Both the position numbers and the translations under genes were made by a program. The notes beneath the pieces were generated by a model. It ran no database searches. It saw only the letters and a list, made by a program, of their open reading frames with translations, and was not told where the DNA came from. A stretch of 64,000 nt of DNA from Paracraurococcus lichenis (GTDB lineage: Bacteria > Pseudomonadota > Alphaproteobacteria > Acetobacterales > Acetobacteraceae), in the NCBI RefSeq assembly GCF_030657435.1, contig NZ_JAUTWS010000011.1, positions 1-64,000 on the forward strand, given 5' to 3'. Shown here one piece after another: positions 34,702 to 43,090 of this stretch (positions are counted from its first letter, which is position 1; each line of letters begins with the position of its first letter).

Positions 34702-35038
34702 GGTGCCTTCTGTCCCTTCGGCTGGCCTGCGGGCGGATCGCCCGTGGCATGGTTTGAACACCCGCAGCGGGGCGCGAAGGGGGAGAGGCTGGGGCGATTT
34801 CGTGGCAGGGAGGCCGCTCGCGCGGGCGCGACCGGGCCTCGGATGGCACCGTGCCGCCTGCGACGTGGCCGATACCCCCGCCCGGCGCGGCGGCAGGCAA
34901 AGGGCCGTGCTTCTGCCCAAGCGGCGGGCAACCGCGCGCCGCGGGGCCGCCGGCACCGCCCCCCGCCCGGTTGCGCCCCCTGGGCGGATGCGGGAACCTC
35001 CGGCCGCCCAGAAGACCCCTGCCGGAGCCGATCCGCCC
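34702..35038. other. 337-bp intergenic region
   Basis: GC-rich sequence between divergent genes; I see no gene, repeat or clear operator. The GGTTTGAACACCCGC around 34750 is the only less GC-rich stretch and may be part of a promoter. Confidence 0.4.
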
Positions 35039-35905
35039 ATGCGCCTGCTGCTCGCCGCCCTCACGCTCTCCGCCGGCCTCGCCACGGCCGCCGGGGCGCA
35101 GACCATCACGGTGGGCGCCAAGGACTCCGGCCAGCCGCCGCTCCGCTGCGGTGTCGACGGCACCTTCGCGCCGCATGCCTTCCCCTCCCTGCAGGGCGGC
35201 GTGCAGGGCTTCCAGATCGACCTCTTCGATGCCGTGGCGAAGAAGCTGGGGCGGCCGCTCGAGATCACCTCGGCCAGCTTCTCCGGCCTCATCCCGGCGC
35301 TGAACGCCGGCCGCTACGACTTCCTCTGCGCGCCGACCACGGTGACGCCGGAGCGCGCGGCCAACCTGCTCTTCACCGAGGGCTATCTCTGGACCGAGCT
35401 GCAATTCGGCATCAGGCGCGGCACGCCGCCGATCAAGTCCGAGGAGGACCTGCGCGGCAAGGCGATCAGCGTGAACAAGGGCACGCCCTACGAGCAGTGG
35501 GTGACCCGCAACGCCGAGCGGCTGAACCTCACGCTGCTCGCCTTCGACAGCCAGGCGGATGCGGCGCAGGCGGTGATCCAGGGCCGCGCCTATGCCAACC
35601 TCTCCGGCAATACGGTCATCAGGTACAGCGCCTCCCGCACCCCGCAATACGTGGCGGACTACGCCCTGCCCGGCACGCGCTTCCACTGGGCGACGCCCTT
35701 CCGGCAGGACAGCGGCGCGATGCGCAACCAGGTGGAGCAGGCGATCGAGTGCCTGAAGAAGGATGGCACCGTCGCCGCGCTGTCGAAGAAGTGGTTCGGC
35801 GCCGAGCCGAGGGATGACGATGCCGAGAAGGTCGTCTTCCCCGGCTTCGGCCCGCCCGGCCTGCCCGGCTATGACGAGACGCCGAACAAGGCGGCCTGTT
35901 CGTGA
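35039..35905 (+). CDS. Polar amino-acid ABC transporter, periplasmic binding protein
   Basis: SBP_bac_3 family binding protein of 288 residues. Signal peptide ([20 protein letters not shown], cleavage at GAQT), followed by two-lobed domain signatures: [36 protein letters not shown] and [18 protein letters not shown]. Extra Cys in LRCGVDG and EAIECLKK-type positions could form disulfides. It captures an amino acid or related solute for the ATPase (35902) and permeases (37437, 38182). Its TGA overlaps the ATPase GTG (GTGA), so translation is coupled. Confidence 0.88.
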   Translation: MRLLLAALTLSAGLATAAGAQTITVGAKDSGQPPLRCGVDGTFAPHAFPSLQGGVQGFQIDLFDAVAKKLGRPLEITSASFSGLIPALNAGRYDFLCAPTTVTPERAANLLFTEGYLWTELQFGIRRGTPPIKSEEDLRGKAISVNKGTPYEQWVTRNAERLNLTLLAFDSQADAAQAVIQGRAYANLSGNTVIRYSASRTPQYVADYALPGTRFHWATPFRQDSGAMRNQVEQAIECLKKDGTVAALSKKWFGAEPRDDDAEKVVFPGFGPPGLPGYDETPNKAACS

Positions 35906-36741
35906 GAGCGCCCGATGACCGGAGCGGCGAAGGGGTGCCCCACGAAGCCGCGCTTCGTGGGGACCCCGATGGCCGCGATGGTCTGAATCGGCCGCTCCAA
36001 CCCAATCGCCCGATCGTCGAGGCCCGCGCCATCCACAAGCATTTCGGCCCGCTGCACGTGCTGAAGGGCGTGGACCTGGTGGTCGCGGAGCGCGAGCTGG
36101 TCTTCGTCATCGGCCCGAGCGGCTCGGGCAAGTCGACGCTGCTGCGCTGCCTGAACCGGCTGGAGGAGCCGTCCAGCGGCGCCATCACCGTGGACGGCAT
36201 CGACCTGCTGGACCGCAGGACCGACATCAACGAGGCGCGGCAGCGCATCGGGATGGTCTTCCAGTCCTTCAACCTCTACCCGCACATGACCGCGCTCGGG
36301 AATGTCGCCCTCGCCCTGCGCAAGGTGCAGGGGAAGAGCAAGGCGGAGGCCGAGGCGCGCGCCCGCGCGGCGCTCGAGCGCGTGCACCTCGCCGACCGTG
36401 CCGGCCATTATCCCAGCCAGCTCTCCGGCGGGCAGCAGCAGCGCGTCGCCATCGCCCGCGCCATCGCGCTCGAGCCGCGGGTGATGCTGTTCGACGAGCC
36501 GACCAGCGCGCTGGACCCGGAACTCGTCGGCGGCGTGCTGCAGGCGATGCGCGAGCTGCGCGAGGACGGCATGACCATGGTGGTGGTCAGCCACGAGATG
36601 GGCTTCGCCCGCGCCGCCGCCGACCGCGTGGTCTTCATGGCCGATGGCCGGATCGTCGAGGAAGGCCCGCCGGCGCAGATCTTCGGCGCGCCGCGGCAGG
36701 AGCGGACCCGGGCCTTCATCGGCCAGGTGGAGCGGCACTGA
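35902..36741 (+). CDS. Polar amino-acid ABC transporter ATP-binding protein (GlnQ-like)
   Basis: Cytoplasmic ATPase of 279 residues. Walker A is [13 protein letters not shown], the Q-loop [14 protein letters not shown], the signature [14 protein letters not shown], Walker [13 protein letters not shown] and the H-loop VVSHEMG. The first ~36 residues are not part of the ATPase fold: they are translated from an inserted family-1 repeat with a strong hairpin (35913-35993). The annotated GTG overlaps the upstream stop; a GTG at 35935 is also in frame. Either the repeat adds an N-terminal extension or the true start is a non-canonical codon beyond it. Confidence 0.88.
   Translation: MRAPDDRSGEGVPHEAALRGDPDGRDGLNRPLQPNRPIVEARAIHKHFGPLHVLKGVDLVVAERELVFVIGPSGSGKSTLLRCLNRLEEPSSGAITVDGIDLLDRRTDINEARQRIGMVFQSFNLYPHMTALGNVALALRKVQGKSKAEAEARARAALERVHLADRAGHYPSQLSGGQQQRVAIARAIALEPRVMLFDEPTSALDPELVGGVLQAMRELREDGMTMVVVSHEMGFARAAADRVVFMADGRIVEEGPPAQIFGAPRQERTRAFIGQVERH
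35913..35993 (+). repeat. Structured dispersed repeat, family 1, copy R4 with long hairpin
   Basis: Shares the ends GATGACCGGAGCGGCG and GGTCTGAATCGGCC with R1-R3. The centre is enlarged into an 11-bp perfect stem (35938-35948 with 35952-35962, 3-base loop), extended by 5 more pairs after a bulged G, all enclosed by GCGGC/GCCGC arms. It sits at the end of the binding-protein gene, inside the ATPase frame. Confidence 0.7.
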
Positions 36742-36765
36742 TCCATGCCGCCCAACGCGCCGCCG

Positions 36766-37365
36766 TCAGGTCGCCTTGTCCTCGCAGCTCTGCGGCGAGC
36801 GGGTGAAGGCGATCCAGGCATGCCCCGCATCGAAGCAGCCGAACTCCCATTTCCCCTCGAAGACCTTGCCGTCGACGCTGAGCTTGCCCTGGCCATGCGG
36901 CCCGTCGCGGAACCAGGCGCCCTCGTAGACCAGGCCGGCATTCGGGATGCTGAAGCGGCCGCCGGTGAAGTAGTCCTCGTGGTACTGCCCTTCCTCCTGC
37001 ACGACGAGCCGGCCGGCGTCGTAGTGCGAGAGGCGCCCCGGCCCTTCCGCCTTGCCGCGGCGGAGCGTGCCCTCGTAGACCATCTGCCGCTCGCGCCCGG
37101 CCTCGCGCCAGGTGGTCACGGCCGTGCCCTCGCCCTCCGCCGCCCCTTCCGGGCAGGACCCGGTCCAGCTTCCCGTCAGCGCCTCCGCCGAGGCGGGCAG
37201 GCCGCCCACCCAGAGCCAGCAGCCGCCGGCGCCATCGGCGATGAAGCCGGAGCGCTGGCCGGGGACGGCGCGCTCGGCCTCCGGCGGCGGGCCGAAGGCG
37301 GCGGCGCCGAGCAGCGCCAGCAGCGGCAGGGCCCAGCGGGCGGCGTGTCGTCCGGGCAGGGTCAT
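36766..37365 (-). CDS. Secreted MORN-repeat protein
   Basis: Protein of ~199 residues with an N-terminal signal or anchor (RWALPLLALLGAAAFG) and at least three MORN-type units in the second half (VYEGTLRRGKAEGPGRL, EGQYHEDYFTGGRF, YEGAWFRDGPHGQGKL, FEGKWEFGCF). MORN sheets bind lipids or proteins. Paired Cys (GGCWLW, GSCPEG, FGCFDAG, QSCEDK) could form disulfides in the periplasm. ATG 37365 is preferred (GGAG 9 bases upstream); ATG 37380 is possible. It lies antisense between the ATPase and permease genes of one ABC transporter. Confidence 0.7.
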   Translation of the reverse strand: MTLPGRHAARWALPLLALLGAAAFGPPPEAERAVPGQRSGFIADGAGGCWLWVGGLPASAEALTGSWTGSCPEGAAEGEGTAVTTWREAGRERQMVYEGTLRRGKAEGPGRLSHYDAGRLVVQEEGQYHEDYFTGGRFSIPNAGLVYEGAWFRDGPHGQGKLSVDGKVFEGKWEFGCFDAGHAWIAFTRSPQSCEDKAT

Positions 37366-37436
37366 CGCATCGGGCTCCATCCTGGCATCCCGCAGGTCTG
37401 CACCCGCGGGCCGTTCGGGTTCAAGGGCATCCTGGC

Positions 37437-38117
37437 ATGAGCGGCTGGGACCGCTTCCTCCAGTCCTTCTTCAACGCGAAGGTGGCCTGGGACTACCTGC
37501 CGAAGATCATCGACGGCTTCTGGCTGACCATCCTGCTCGCGCTCTGCATCATCGTCAGCGGCCTGCTCGCCGGGCTGGTGCTGGCGGTGGCGCGGAGCCT
37601 CGGCCTCAGGCCGCTGAACTGGTTCATCGTCTTCACCGTCGACCTGTTCCGCGCCCTGCCGCCGCTCGTGATCATCGCGCTGCTCTATTTCGGGTTGCCG
37701 GCGGCGGGCGTGCAGCTCTCGGGCTTCGCCGCGACCTGGCTGTCGCTCTCGCTGGTGCTGATGGCCTTCGCCGAGGAGATCTTCTGGGCCGGCATCACCG
37801 CGACGCCGCGCGGCCAGTGGGAGGCGGCGCGCAGCACCGGCCTCTCCTTCCTGCAGACCCTCGGCTGGGTGATCCTGCCGCAGGCGGTGCGGATGGTGAT
37901 CCCGCCGCTGACCAACCGCACCATCGCCATCACCAAGGGGACGGCGCTCGGCTCGGTCGTCGCGGTCTCCGAGATCCTCGGCGCGGCGCAGGCGGGCGTG
38001 TCCTTCTCCTTCAACCCGACGCCGCTGACGCTCGGCGCCATCGCCTATGTCGTGCTCTTCGTCCCCGTCGTGATCCTCGGCCGCTGGATCGAGACGCGCT
38101 TCGCGTGGAAGAGGTAG
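37437..38117 (+). CDS. Polar amino-acid ABC transporter permease 1
   Basis: HisM/GlnP-type permease of 226 residues with about five membrane helices (first: FWLTILLALCIIVSGLLAGL). The cytoplasmic EAA loop that docks to the ATPase reads EAARSTGLSFLQTLGWVILP. Partner of the binding protein and ATPase at 35039-36741, from which it is separated by the antisense MORN gene. The second permease follows after 64 bp that contain a 10-bp inverted repeat (38117-38126 with 38166-38175). Confidence 0.88.
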   Translation: MSGWDRFLQSFFNAKVAWDYLPKIIDGFWLTILLALCIIVSGLLAGLVLAVARSLGLRPLNWFIVFTVDLFRALPPLVIIALLYFGLPAAGVQLSGFAATWLSLSLVLMAFAEEIFWAGITATPRGQWEAARSTGLSFLQTLGWVILPQAVRMVIPPLTNRTIAITKGTALGSVVAVSEILGAAQAGVSFSFNPTPLTLGAIAYVVLFVPVVILGRWIETRFAWKR

Positions 38118-38181
38118 CCATGCGATCGCGGAGGCCCGCAGGCGGAGCCAAGGACCGGAGCGTGAATCGCATGGCCAACAC

Positions 38182-38862
38182 ATGACATTCGACGACTTCC
38201 TGCTCGCCTTCTTCTCGCTCGATATCCTGCAGCAGGCCTGGCCGATCCTCTGGCAGGGGCTGCAGCAGACGCTGCTGCTCTCGGCGCTGGTGGTGCCGCT
38301 TGGCCTGCTCGGCGGCGTCATCCTCGCGCTGCTCTCGACCATCCACCACCCGCTGGTGCGCTGGCCGCTGATGGCCTGGGTCGACCTGTTCCGCGCCCTG
38401 CCGCCGCTGGTGCTGCTGATTTTCGTCTATGCCGGCCTGCCCTTCGCGGGGCTGGAGGTCTCGGCGCTCGGCGCGGTCGCCATCGGCTTCTTCCTCAATA
38501 CCGGCGCCTATTACGGCGAGATCCTGCGGGCGGGGATCGAGAGCGTGCCGAGGGGCCAGATGGAGGCGGCGCGCAGCACCGGCCTCACGCGCGGCCAGGC
38601 CATGGCCTGGGTGATCCTGCCGCAGGCCGTGCGCAACGTGCTGCCCGACCTGATCAGCAACACGCTCGAGGTCGTCAAGCTCACCTCCATCGCCTCAGTG
38701 GTGGCGATGCCGGAACTGCTCTTCCAGGCGCGGCAGGCGCAGAGCGTGACCTACAACGCGACGCCCATCATGGCCGCGGCGGTGATCTACTTCCTGCTGC
38801 TCTGGCCGGTGGTGCGGCTGCTGAGCCGGCTGGAGAACCGGCAGCTCGCGGCTCGGCAGTAG
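38182..38862 (+). CDS. Polar amino-acid ABC transporter permease 2
   Basis: Second permease of 226 residues, the same length as its partner, with the same topology and an EAA loop EAARSTGLTRGQAMAWVILP. DLFRALPPLVLLIFVYAGLP matches the conserved helix 2 region of permease 1 (DLFRALPPLVIIALLYFGLP). The two probably form a heterodimeric channel. The ATG at 38182 overlaps ACATGACATTC; no strong ribosome site, so coupling to the upstream permease is possible. Confidence 0.88.
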   Translation: MTFDDFLLAFFSLDILQQAWPILWQGLQQTLLLSALVVPLGLLGGVILALLSTIHHPLVRWPLMAWVDLFRALPPLVLLIFVYAGLPFAGLEVSALGAVAIGFFLNTGAYYGEILRAGIESVPRGQMEAARSTGLTRGQAMAWVILPQAVRNVLPDLISNTLEVVKLTSIASVVAMPELLFQARQAQSVTYNATPIMAAAVIYFLLLWPVVRLLSRLENRQLAARQ

Positions 38863-38870
38863 ACGCCGCC

Positions 38871-39566
38871 TCACAGCACGCCGCGCTCGCGCAGCCTCCG
38901 CTGCCCCTCCGGGCTGCGGAGGAAGCGGAGGAACCGCTCCGCCGCCGCAGGCTGCCGCGCGCCGGCCATCGCCAGGGCGCGATAGACGAGCGGCGCCTGC
39001 AGGTCCCCCGGCAGCGGGCCGAGCAGGCGGATGCGCGGCTCCTCGGCGATCAGCGTCATGGTGCCGGCGAGGATCTCGTTGCCCCGGCCGGCCAGCACCG
39101 GCGCGAAGATCCCCGTCGGCGTGGTGCGCCGGATGCGCCCCTGCAGCACATCGGCGATGCCGAGGTGCTCGAGCGCGCGGGCGAAGACCTGGCCCGAGGC
39201 GACGCTGTTGAACACGACGAGGTCGGCGCCGAGCAGCACCTGCCGCAGCCTCTCGGACGTGGAGACATCATGCGCCGGCGCGTCCGGCCGGTTGCCGAGC
39301 CCGACGCCGACCGTCCCGACCGGCTCGCCCTCCCCGGCCGCGACCCGGCCGGCGCGCGCGAGGCGGGCGAGGAATTCCGGCTGGACGATGACGAGGTCGG
39401 CGGCCTCGCCCTGGCCGATGATGCGCGCCTCGACCTCCGGCGAGGGCGCGCAGGCGAGGTCCACCGCGATGCCCTCCGCGCGCGCGAAGTCCGCGGCCAG
39501 CGCGGCCAGCGCGGGCTCGAGCGGGATGTCGGCCATGACCCTGATGGATGTGGTCCCCGCTGCCAT
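38871..39566 (-). CDS. Molybdate/phosphate-type periplasmic binding-fold protein without signal peptide
   Basis: Type 2 periplasmic-binding-fold protein of 231 residues resembling ModA or extracellular solute-binding proteins. Ligand-loop features are FARAEGIAVDLACAPSPEVE, GEAADLVIVQPEFL, DLVVFNSVASGQVFA and a C-terminal RFLRSPEGQRRLRERG, the usual ModA-like ending. It has no signal peptide (MAAGTTSIRVMADIPLEPAL), so it is either cytoplasmic, perhaps a sensor domain, or exported otherwise. Divergent from the Bug gene at 39696 and convergent with permease 2. Ligand unknown. Confidence 0.75.
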   Translation of the reverse strand: MAAGTTSIRVMADIPLEPALAALAADFARAEGIAVDLACAPSPEVEARIIGQGEAADLVIVQPEFLARLARAGRVAAGEGEPVGTVGVGLGNRPDAPAHDVSTSERLRQVLLGADLVVFNSVASGQVFARALEHLGIADVLQGRIRRTTPTGIFAPVLAGRGNEILAGTMTLIAEEPRIRLLGPLPGDLQAPLVYRALAMAGARQPAAAERFLRFLRSPEGQRRLRERGVL

Positions 39567-39695
39567 CGCCGCCTCCGCTCCGCTGCGCCAAACGGCATCC
39601 TGCGGCCCGCGGCGCGGCGCCTCAATCTCCGGCGACGCGCGGTTGCGCATGCGGGCCGGCAGCGGGCAGGCTGGGGGCGGAAACGGTCCGAGAGA

Positions 39696-40664
39696 ATGCC
39701 GATCGCCCCGCCTCGCCGCGCCCTGGCCCGCCGCGCGCTGCTCGCCGCGCCGCTCGCCCTGCCCGCCGCCGCGCAGACCGCCCGGCCGGTCCGGCTGCTC
39801 GTCGGCTTCCCGCCCTCGGCCATCCCGGACCTGGTCTCCCGCATCCTCGCGCCGGCGCTGACCGAGGCGCTCGGCCAGCCCGTGGTGGTGGAGAACCGCC
39901 CCGGCGCGGGCGGCGCGCTCGCCGCCGAGGCGCTGCTGCGCGCCCCGGCCGATGGCCAGACGCTGATGATGATGGCCCAGTACCTGCCGGTGCTGCCGGC
40001 GGTGCAGCGGCACGTCCCCTTCGACGTCGGCGATGTCCTGCCGCTCGCCGGCACCGCCCAGGCGCCGCTGGTGCTGCTGGTGCCGCCCGGGCTCGGGGTG
40101 CGGGACCTCGCCGGCTTCCTCGCCCTGGCCAGGGCGCGCGGCGAGTCCCTGCCCTATGGCCATTCCGGCCTCGCCAGCGCGCCCAACCTCGCCATGGCGC
40201 TGCTGCGCGACGCGACCGGCATCGCGCCGCTCGCCGTCGCGTACAAGGGCGAGCCGGAGATCCTGAACGGCCTGCTGACCGGCGCGGTCGAATGCGGCTT
40301 CGGCTTCCTCGCCGGCGCCAGCGCGCAGATCCGCGGCGGGCGGCTGCAGGGCCTCGGCATCACCGCGGCCGGGCGGGCGGCGCTGCTGCCGGCGGTGCCG
40401 GACTTCGCCGAGCTTGGCCTGCCCGCAGTGCGGATCGGTGCCTGGTGGGCGGTCGCGGTGCCGCGCGCGACGCCGCCGGCGGTCCAGGCGCGGATCACCG
40501 GGGCGGTGCGCGCCGTGCGATCCATGCCCGAGACGCGCGCACGGCTGGGGGCGGCGGGCTGCCTGCCGCTCGACCTCGAGGGCGCGGCGCTGGCCGCCTT
40601 CACCGCCGTGGAGCGCGACCGGCAGCTCGGCCTGTTCCGCCGCCTCGGCGTGCAGCCGGAGTAG
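39696..40664 (+). CDS. Bug/TctC-type binding protein, tandem copy 1
   Basis: Periplasmic solute-binding protein of 322 residues. Signal peptide RRALLAAPLALPAAAQTA, then the family start RPVRLLVGFPPSAIPDLVSR, VVVENRPGAGGALAAEALL and a carboxylate-pocket segment AGTAQAPLVLLVPPGLGV. It forms a tandem pair with 40722-41666; they share long blocks (ENRPGA, AEALLRAPADG, LAGTAQAP/LAGTGQAP). ATG 39696 has a GAGAGA just upstream. No TctAB permease in the window. Confidence 0.88.
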   Translation: MPIAPPRRALARRALLAAPLALPAAAQTARPVRLLVGFPPSAIPDLVSRILAPALTEALGQPVVVENRPGAGGALAAEALLRAPADGQTLMMMAQYLPVLPAVQRHVPFDVGDVLPLAGTAQAPLVLLVPPGLGVRDLAGFLALARARGESLPYGHSGLASAPNLAMALLRDATGIAPLAVAYKGEPEILNGLLTGAVECGFGFLAGASAQIRGGRLQGLGITAAGRAALLPAVPDFAELGLPAVRIGAWWAVAVPRATPPAVQARITGAVRAVRSMPETRARLGAAGCLPLDLEGAALAAFTAVERDRQLGLFRRLGVQPE

Positions 40665-40721
40665 CCGGGCGGCGGCGGGCGGGCGATGCTCGGACGCCGC
40701 AACGTCCCGGAGGATCCGCCC

Positions 40722-41666
40722 TTGCCCACCCGTCGTGCCCTGCTCGGCGCCGTCGCGCTGGCCGCCCCGGCGCTCGCCCAGTCCTGGCCGACGCGGCCGA
40801 TCCGCATGCTGGTGGGATACCCGCCCGGCAGCCCGCCCGACCTGATCGGCCGGGTCTTCGGGCCCGGCATGGGGGAGCGGCTGGGCCAGCCGGTGCTGGT
40901 GGAGAACCGCCCGGGCGCCAATACCGCGCTCGCCACCGAGGCGCTGCTGCGCGCCCCGGCGGATGGGTACACGCTGATGATGATGCCGCAATTCGTGCCC
41001 GCCCTGCCGGCGGTGCAGCGGGTCTCCGGCTTCGACGTGGCCGACCTGCAGCCGCTGGCCGGCACCGGCCAGGCGCCGATGGTGCTGCTGGTGCCGCCCG
41101 CGCTCGGCGTGACGGACCTCGCCGGGTTCCTGGCGCTGGCGCGGGCGCGGGGCGATCGGCTCGGCTTCGCCCATGCCGGGCATGCCGGCGTGCCGAACCT
41201 CGCCATGGCGCTGCTGGCCGAGGCGGCGGGCATCAGGCCGATGGGGGTCGCCTTCCGCAACACGGTCACGCCGCTGCTCTCGGGCGATGTCGACTGCGCC
41301 TTCGGCTTCCTCGGCGATGCCGCGCCGCAGGTCCGGGCGGGCAAGCTGGTCGGGCTGGCGGTGACGACGCGCGCCCGCTCGCCGCTGCTGCCGGAGGTGC
41401 CGAGCTTCGCCGAACTCGGCATCCCCGCGGTCGAGATCGCCGCCTGGTTCGCGGTGACGGTGCACCGCGCGGTGCCCGCGCCCCTGCAGGCGCGGCTGAC
41501 CGAGGCGGTGCGCCAGGTGCGGGCGGAGCCGGAGGTGGCGGGCAGGCTGGAAGGCGCCGGCCTGTCCATCTTCCCGCTGGACGGCGCGGCGCTGCAGGAT
41601 TTCGCGCTGCGGGAGCGGGACCGGCACCTGCTGCTCTTCGAACGGCTGGGGGTGCGGCCGGACTGA
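40722..41666 (+). CDS. Bug/TctC-type binding protein, tandem copy 2
   Basis: Paralogue of the preceding gene, 314 residues. The TTG at 40722 is chosen: GGAGG lies 8 bases upstream and the product then begins with the standard signal peptide PTRRALLGAVALAAPALAQS. ATG 40686 is in frame but lacks a ribosome site. Signature segments are RPIRMLVGYPPGSPPDLIGR, LVENRPGANTALATEALL and FGFLGDAAPQVRAGK. The close spacing after copy 1 indicates one transcript and an origin by duplication. Confidence 0.85.
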   Translation: MPTRRALLGAVALAAPALAQSWPTRPIRMLVGYPPGSPPDLIGRVFGPGMGERLGQPVLVENRPGANTALATEALLRAPADGYTLMMMPQFVPALPAVQRVSGFDVADLQPLAGTGQAPMVLLVPPALGVTDLAGFLALARARGDRLGFAHAGHAGVPNLAMALLAEAAGIRPMGVAFRNTVTPLLSGDVDCAFGFLGDAAPQVRAGKLVGLAVTTRARSPLLPEVPSFAELGIPAVEIAAWFAVTVHRAVPAPLQARLTEAVRQVRAEPEVAGRLEGAGLSIFPLDGAALQDFALRERDRHLLLFERLGVRPD

Positions 41667-41729
41667 TGGCCCCCGCCGGTGCCGCGGGAGCAGCCATGCC
41701 GGCGGCGGCGATCCGTCCCGCGCGCACCC

Positions 41730-42203
41730 CTAGCGCACGGCGTAGACGTCGTAGGTGGGGCCGGCCGGCGGGCGCTGGCCGACGCCCACCGCCAGCACGC
41801 GGTTCATCCAGGCGAGGTCGGGCTCGCCCGTCTCGAAGCGGATGGCGATGCGGAAATAGTAGTCGGCCGGGTCCACCGCCTCGCCGCGGCCGAGCCGCGC
41901 CAGCACCTCCGGCGGGCCGCTGCGGACGCCGCTGTAGTGCATGAAGAAGGTCTGCCCCTGCTCGGTCCGCATCACTAGGCGGACATCCATATGGGCGGTG
42001 CCGTCCGCCTCCACCCGCAGCCAGTCCGCCGTGGTGCCAGGGACCAGCCTGCCCTTCAGCGACGGGCCCTCGAAGGTCCCGCCGGTGACCGGGATCACCC
42101 GCAGTTCCTTGCCCGGCCCGGCGGCGGCCATCTGCGGCGTGCCGGCCTCGAGGACCATGCGGAACAGGAATTCGGTCTTCAGCGGCAGCGGTTCGATCGC
42201 CAT
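41730..42203 (-). CDS. DUF3237 family protein
   Basis: Protein of 157 residues, predicted small beta-barrel, without a signal peptide. DUF3237 features are visible: PLKTEFLFRMVLEAG, a GGTFEGPSLKGRLVPGTTAD core, ADGTAHMDVRLVMRTEQGQT, HYSGVRSGPPEVLARL and YYFRIAIRFETGEPDLAWMN. The function of the family is not established. Downstream of the rhodanese gene on the same strand (24-bp gap), so possibly cotranscribed. Confidence 0.85.
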   Translation of the reverse strand: MAIEPLPLKTEFLFRMVLEAGTPQMAAAGPGKELRVIPVTGGTFEGPSLKGRLVPGTTADWLRVEADGTAHMDVRLVMRTEQGQTFFMHYSGVRSGPPEVLARLGRGEAVDPADYYFRIAIRFETGEPDLAWMNRVLAVGVGQRPPAGPTYDVYAVR

Positions 42204-42227
42204 GCGCGTCTCCTCCCTCTCTCGTGG

Positions 42228-42644
42228 TCAGCGCTGCCGCCAGGGCAGGCCGGTGGCCTTCCAGCCCGCCACCGTGCCGCGATGCCCCTCGGCATCCACC
42301 GGCCCCTCGAAGCCGTCGGCGACGTTGAAGGCATGCGGGAAGCCGGAGGCCTGCGCCGCCATGCCGGCGGAGAGGCTGCGGGCGCCCGAGCGGCAGATGA
42401 AGAACAGCCTGTTTGCCTCGGTCAGACCGGCCTTGCGCAGATGGTCGGGGAAGGCGCCGTTCACCGCCATGCTGGGATAGACCTGCCAGGGGATCAGCAA
42501 GGGCTGCTTGGCGAGGTCCGACAGGTCCGGCAGGCCGACGAAATTCCATTCGGCATCGGTGCGCACGTCGATCAGGACGGCATCGGGATCGCTCTTCAGT
42601 GCCTCCCAGGTCTCGGCCGGGGAGATGTCGGGCACGGCGGGCAT
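42228..42644 (-). CDS. Rhodanese-like sulfurtransferase
   Basis: Single-domain rhodanese of 138 residues. The active-site loop is FFICRSGARS, with the catalytic Cys in a CRSGAR loop; AVLIDVRTDAEWNFVGLPDL is the conserved N-terminal motif and GFEGPVDAEGHRG lies near the end. Cytosolic. Such proteins transfer sulfane sulfur or act as thiol carriers. The start at 42644 has GAAGGAGG upstream with 9-base spacing; the frame to 42731 is unsupported. Confidence 0.88.
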   Translation of the reverse strand: MPAVPDISPAETWEALKSDPDAVLIDVRTDAEWNFVGLPDLSDLAKQPLLIPWQVYPSMAVNGAFPDHLRKAGLTEANRLFFICRSGARSLSAGMAAQASGFPHAFNVADGFEGPVDAEGHRGTVAGWKATGLPWRQR

Positions 42645-43090
42645 GGGATGCGGCCTCCTTCGCGGGAGCGCGAGCATGCGGCCGGGCGGGGATGCGGGCA
42701 AATCGCGCTTTCGGACGACAGCCCGGGTCATGACCGCCGAGGGTCGCCCCGGGTGGTCGGCGACGGGGTGCCAGGTAGCCCGCGTAGGGTTCCAGCCTGG
42801 TCAGCGAGCGACCGGCGGTCCGGGCCGGGACGCCGCGGCCGGCGGCGGAGCCGCTGGCCGAGACCACGCGCAGCCGCTGCCGCGCGCGATGATGCGGATC
42901 CGCCTGCCCCGATGCTGCGGTTCACGCCGGTGACCCAGGTGGCGACCCGGTGCGGGCGCGGCCCCTGCCCCGCCGCCTCCACACCGGCGGTCCGGGCGGC
43001 GATCCCACCCCTGCCGCGGCCCGATGCCGGCCTGCATGAATGCCGACCGGCATGCATCGGGTTCGCCGCGCCGCCGCCGGCGCGACCGGG
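42645..43090. other. 446-bp intergenic region
   Basis: No gene is recognised. At its right end lies the 33-bp dispersed repeat copy B, flanked by an 8-bp inverted repeat (CCCGATGC at 43020-43027, GCATCGGG at 43054-43061) that may end transcription of the GGDEF-EAL gene. Confidence 0.45.
43027..43059 (-). repeat. 33-bp dispersed repeat, copy B
   Basis: The reverse complement matches 6422-6454 at 27 of 33 positions. Located ~30 bases past the stop of the GGDEF-EAL gene, in the same orientation as that gene. Confidence 0.35.
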
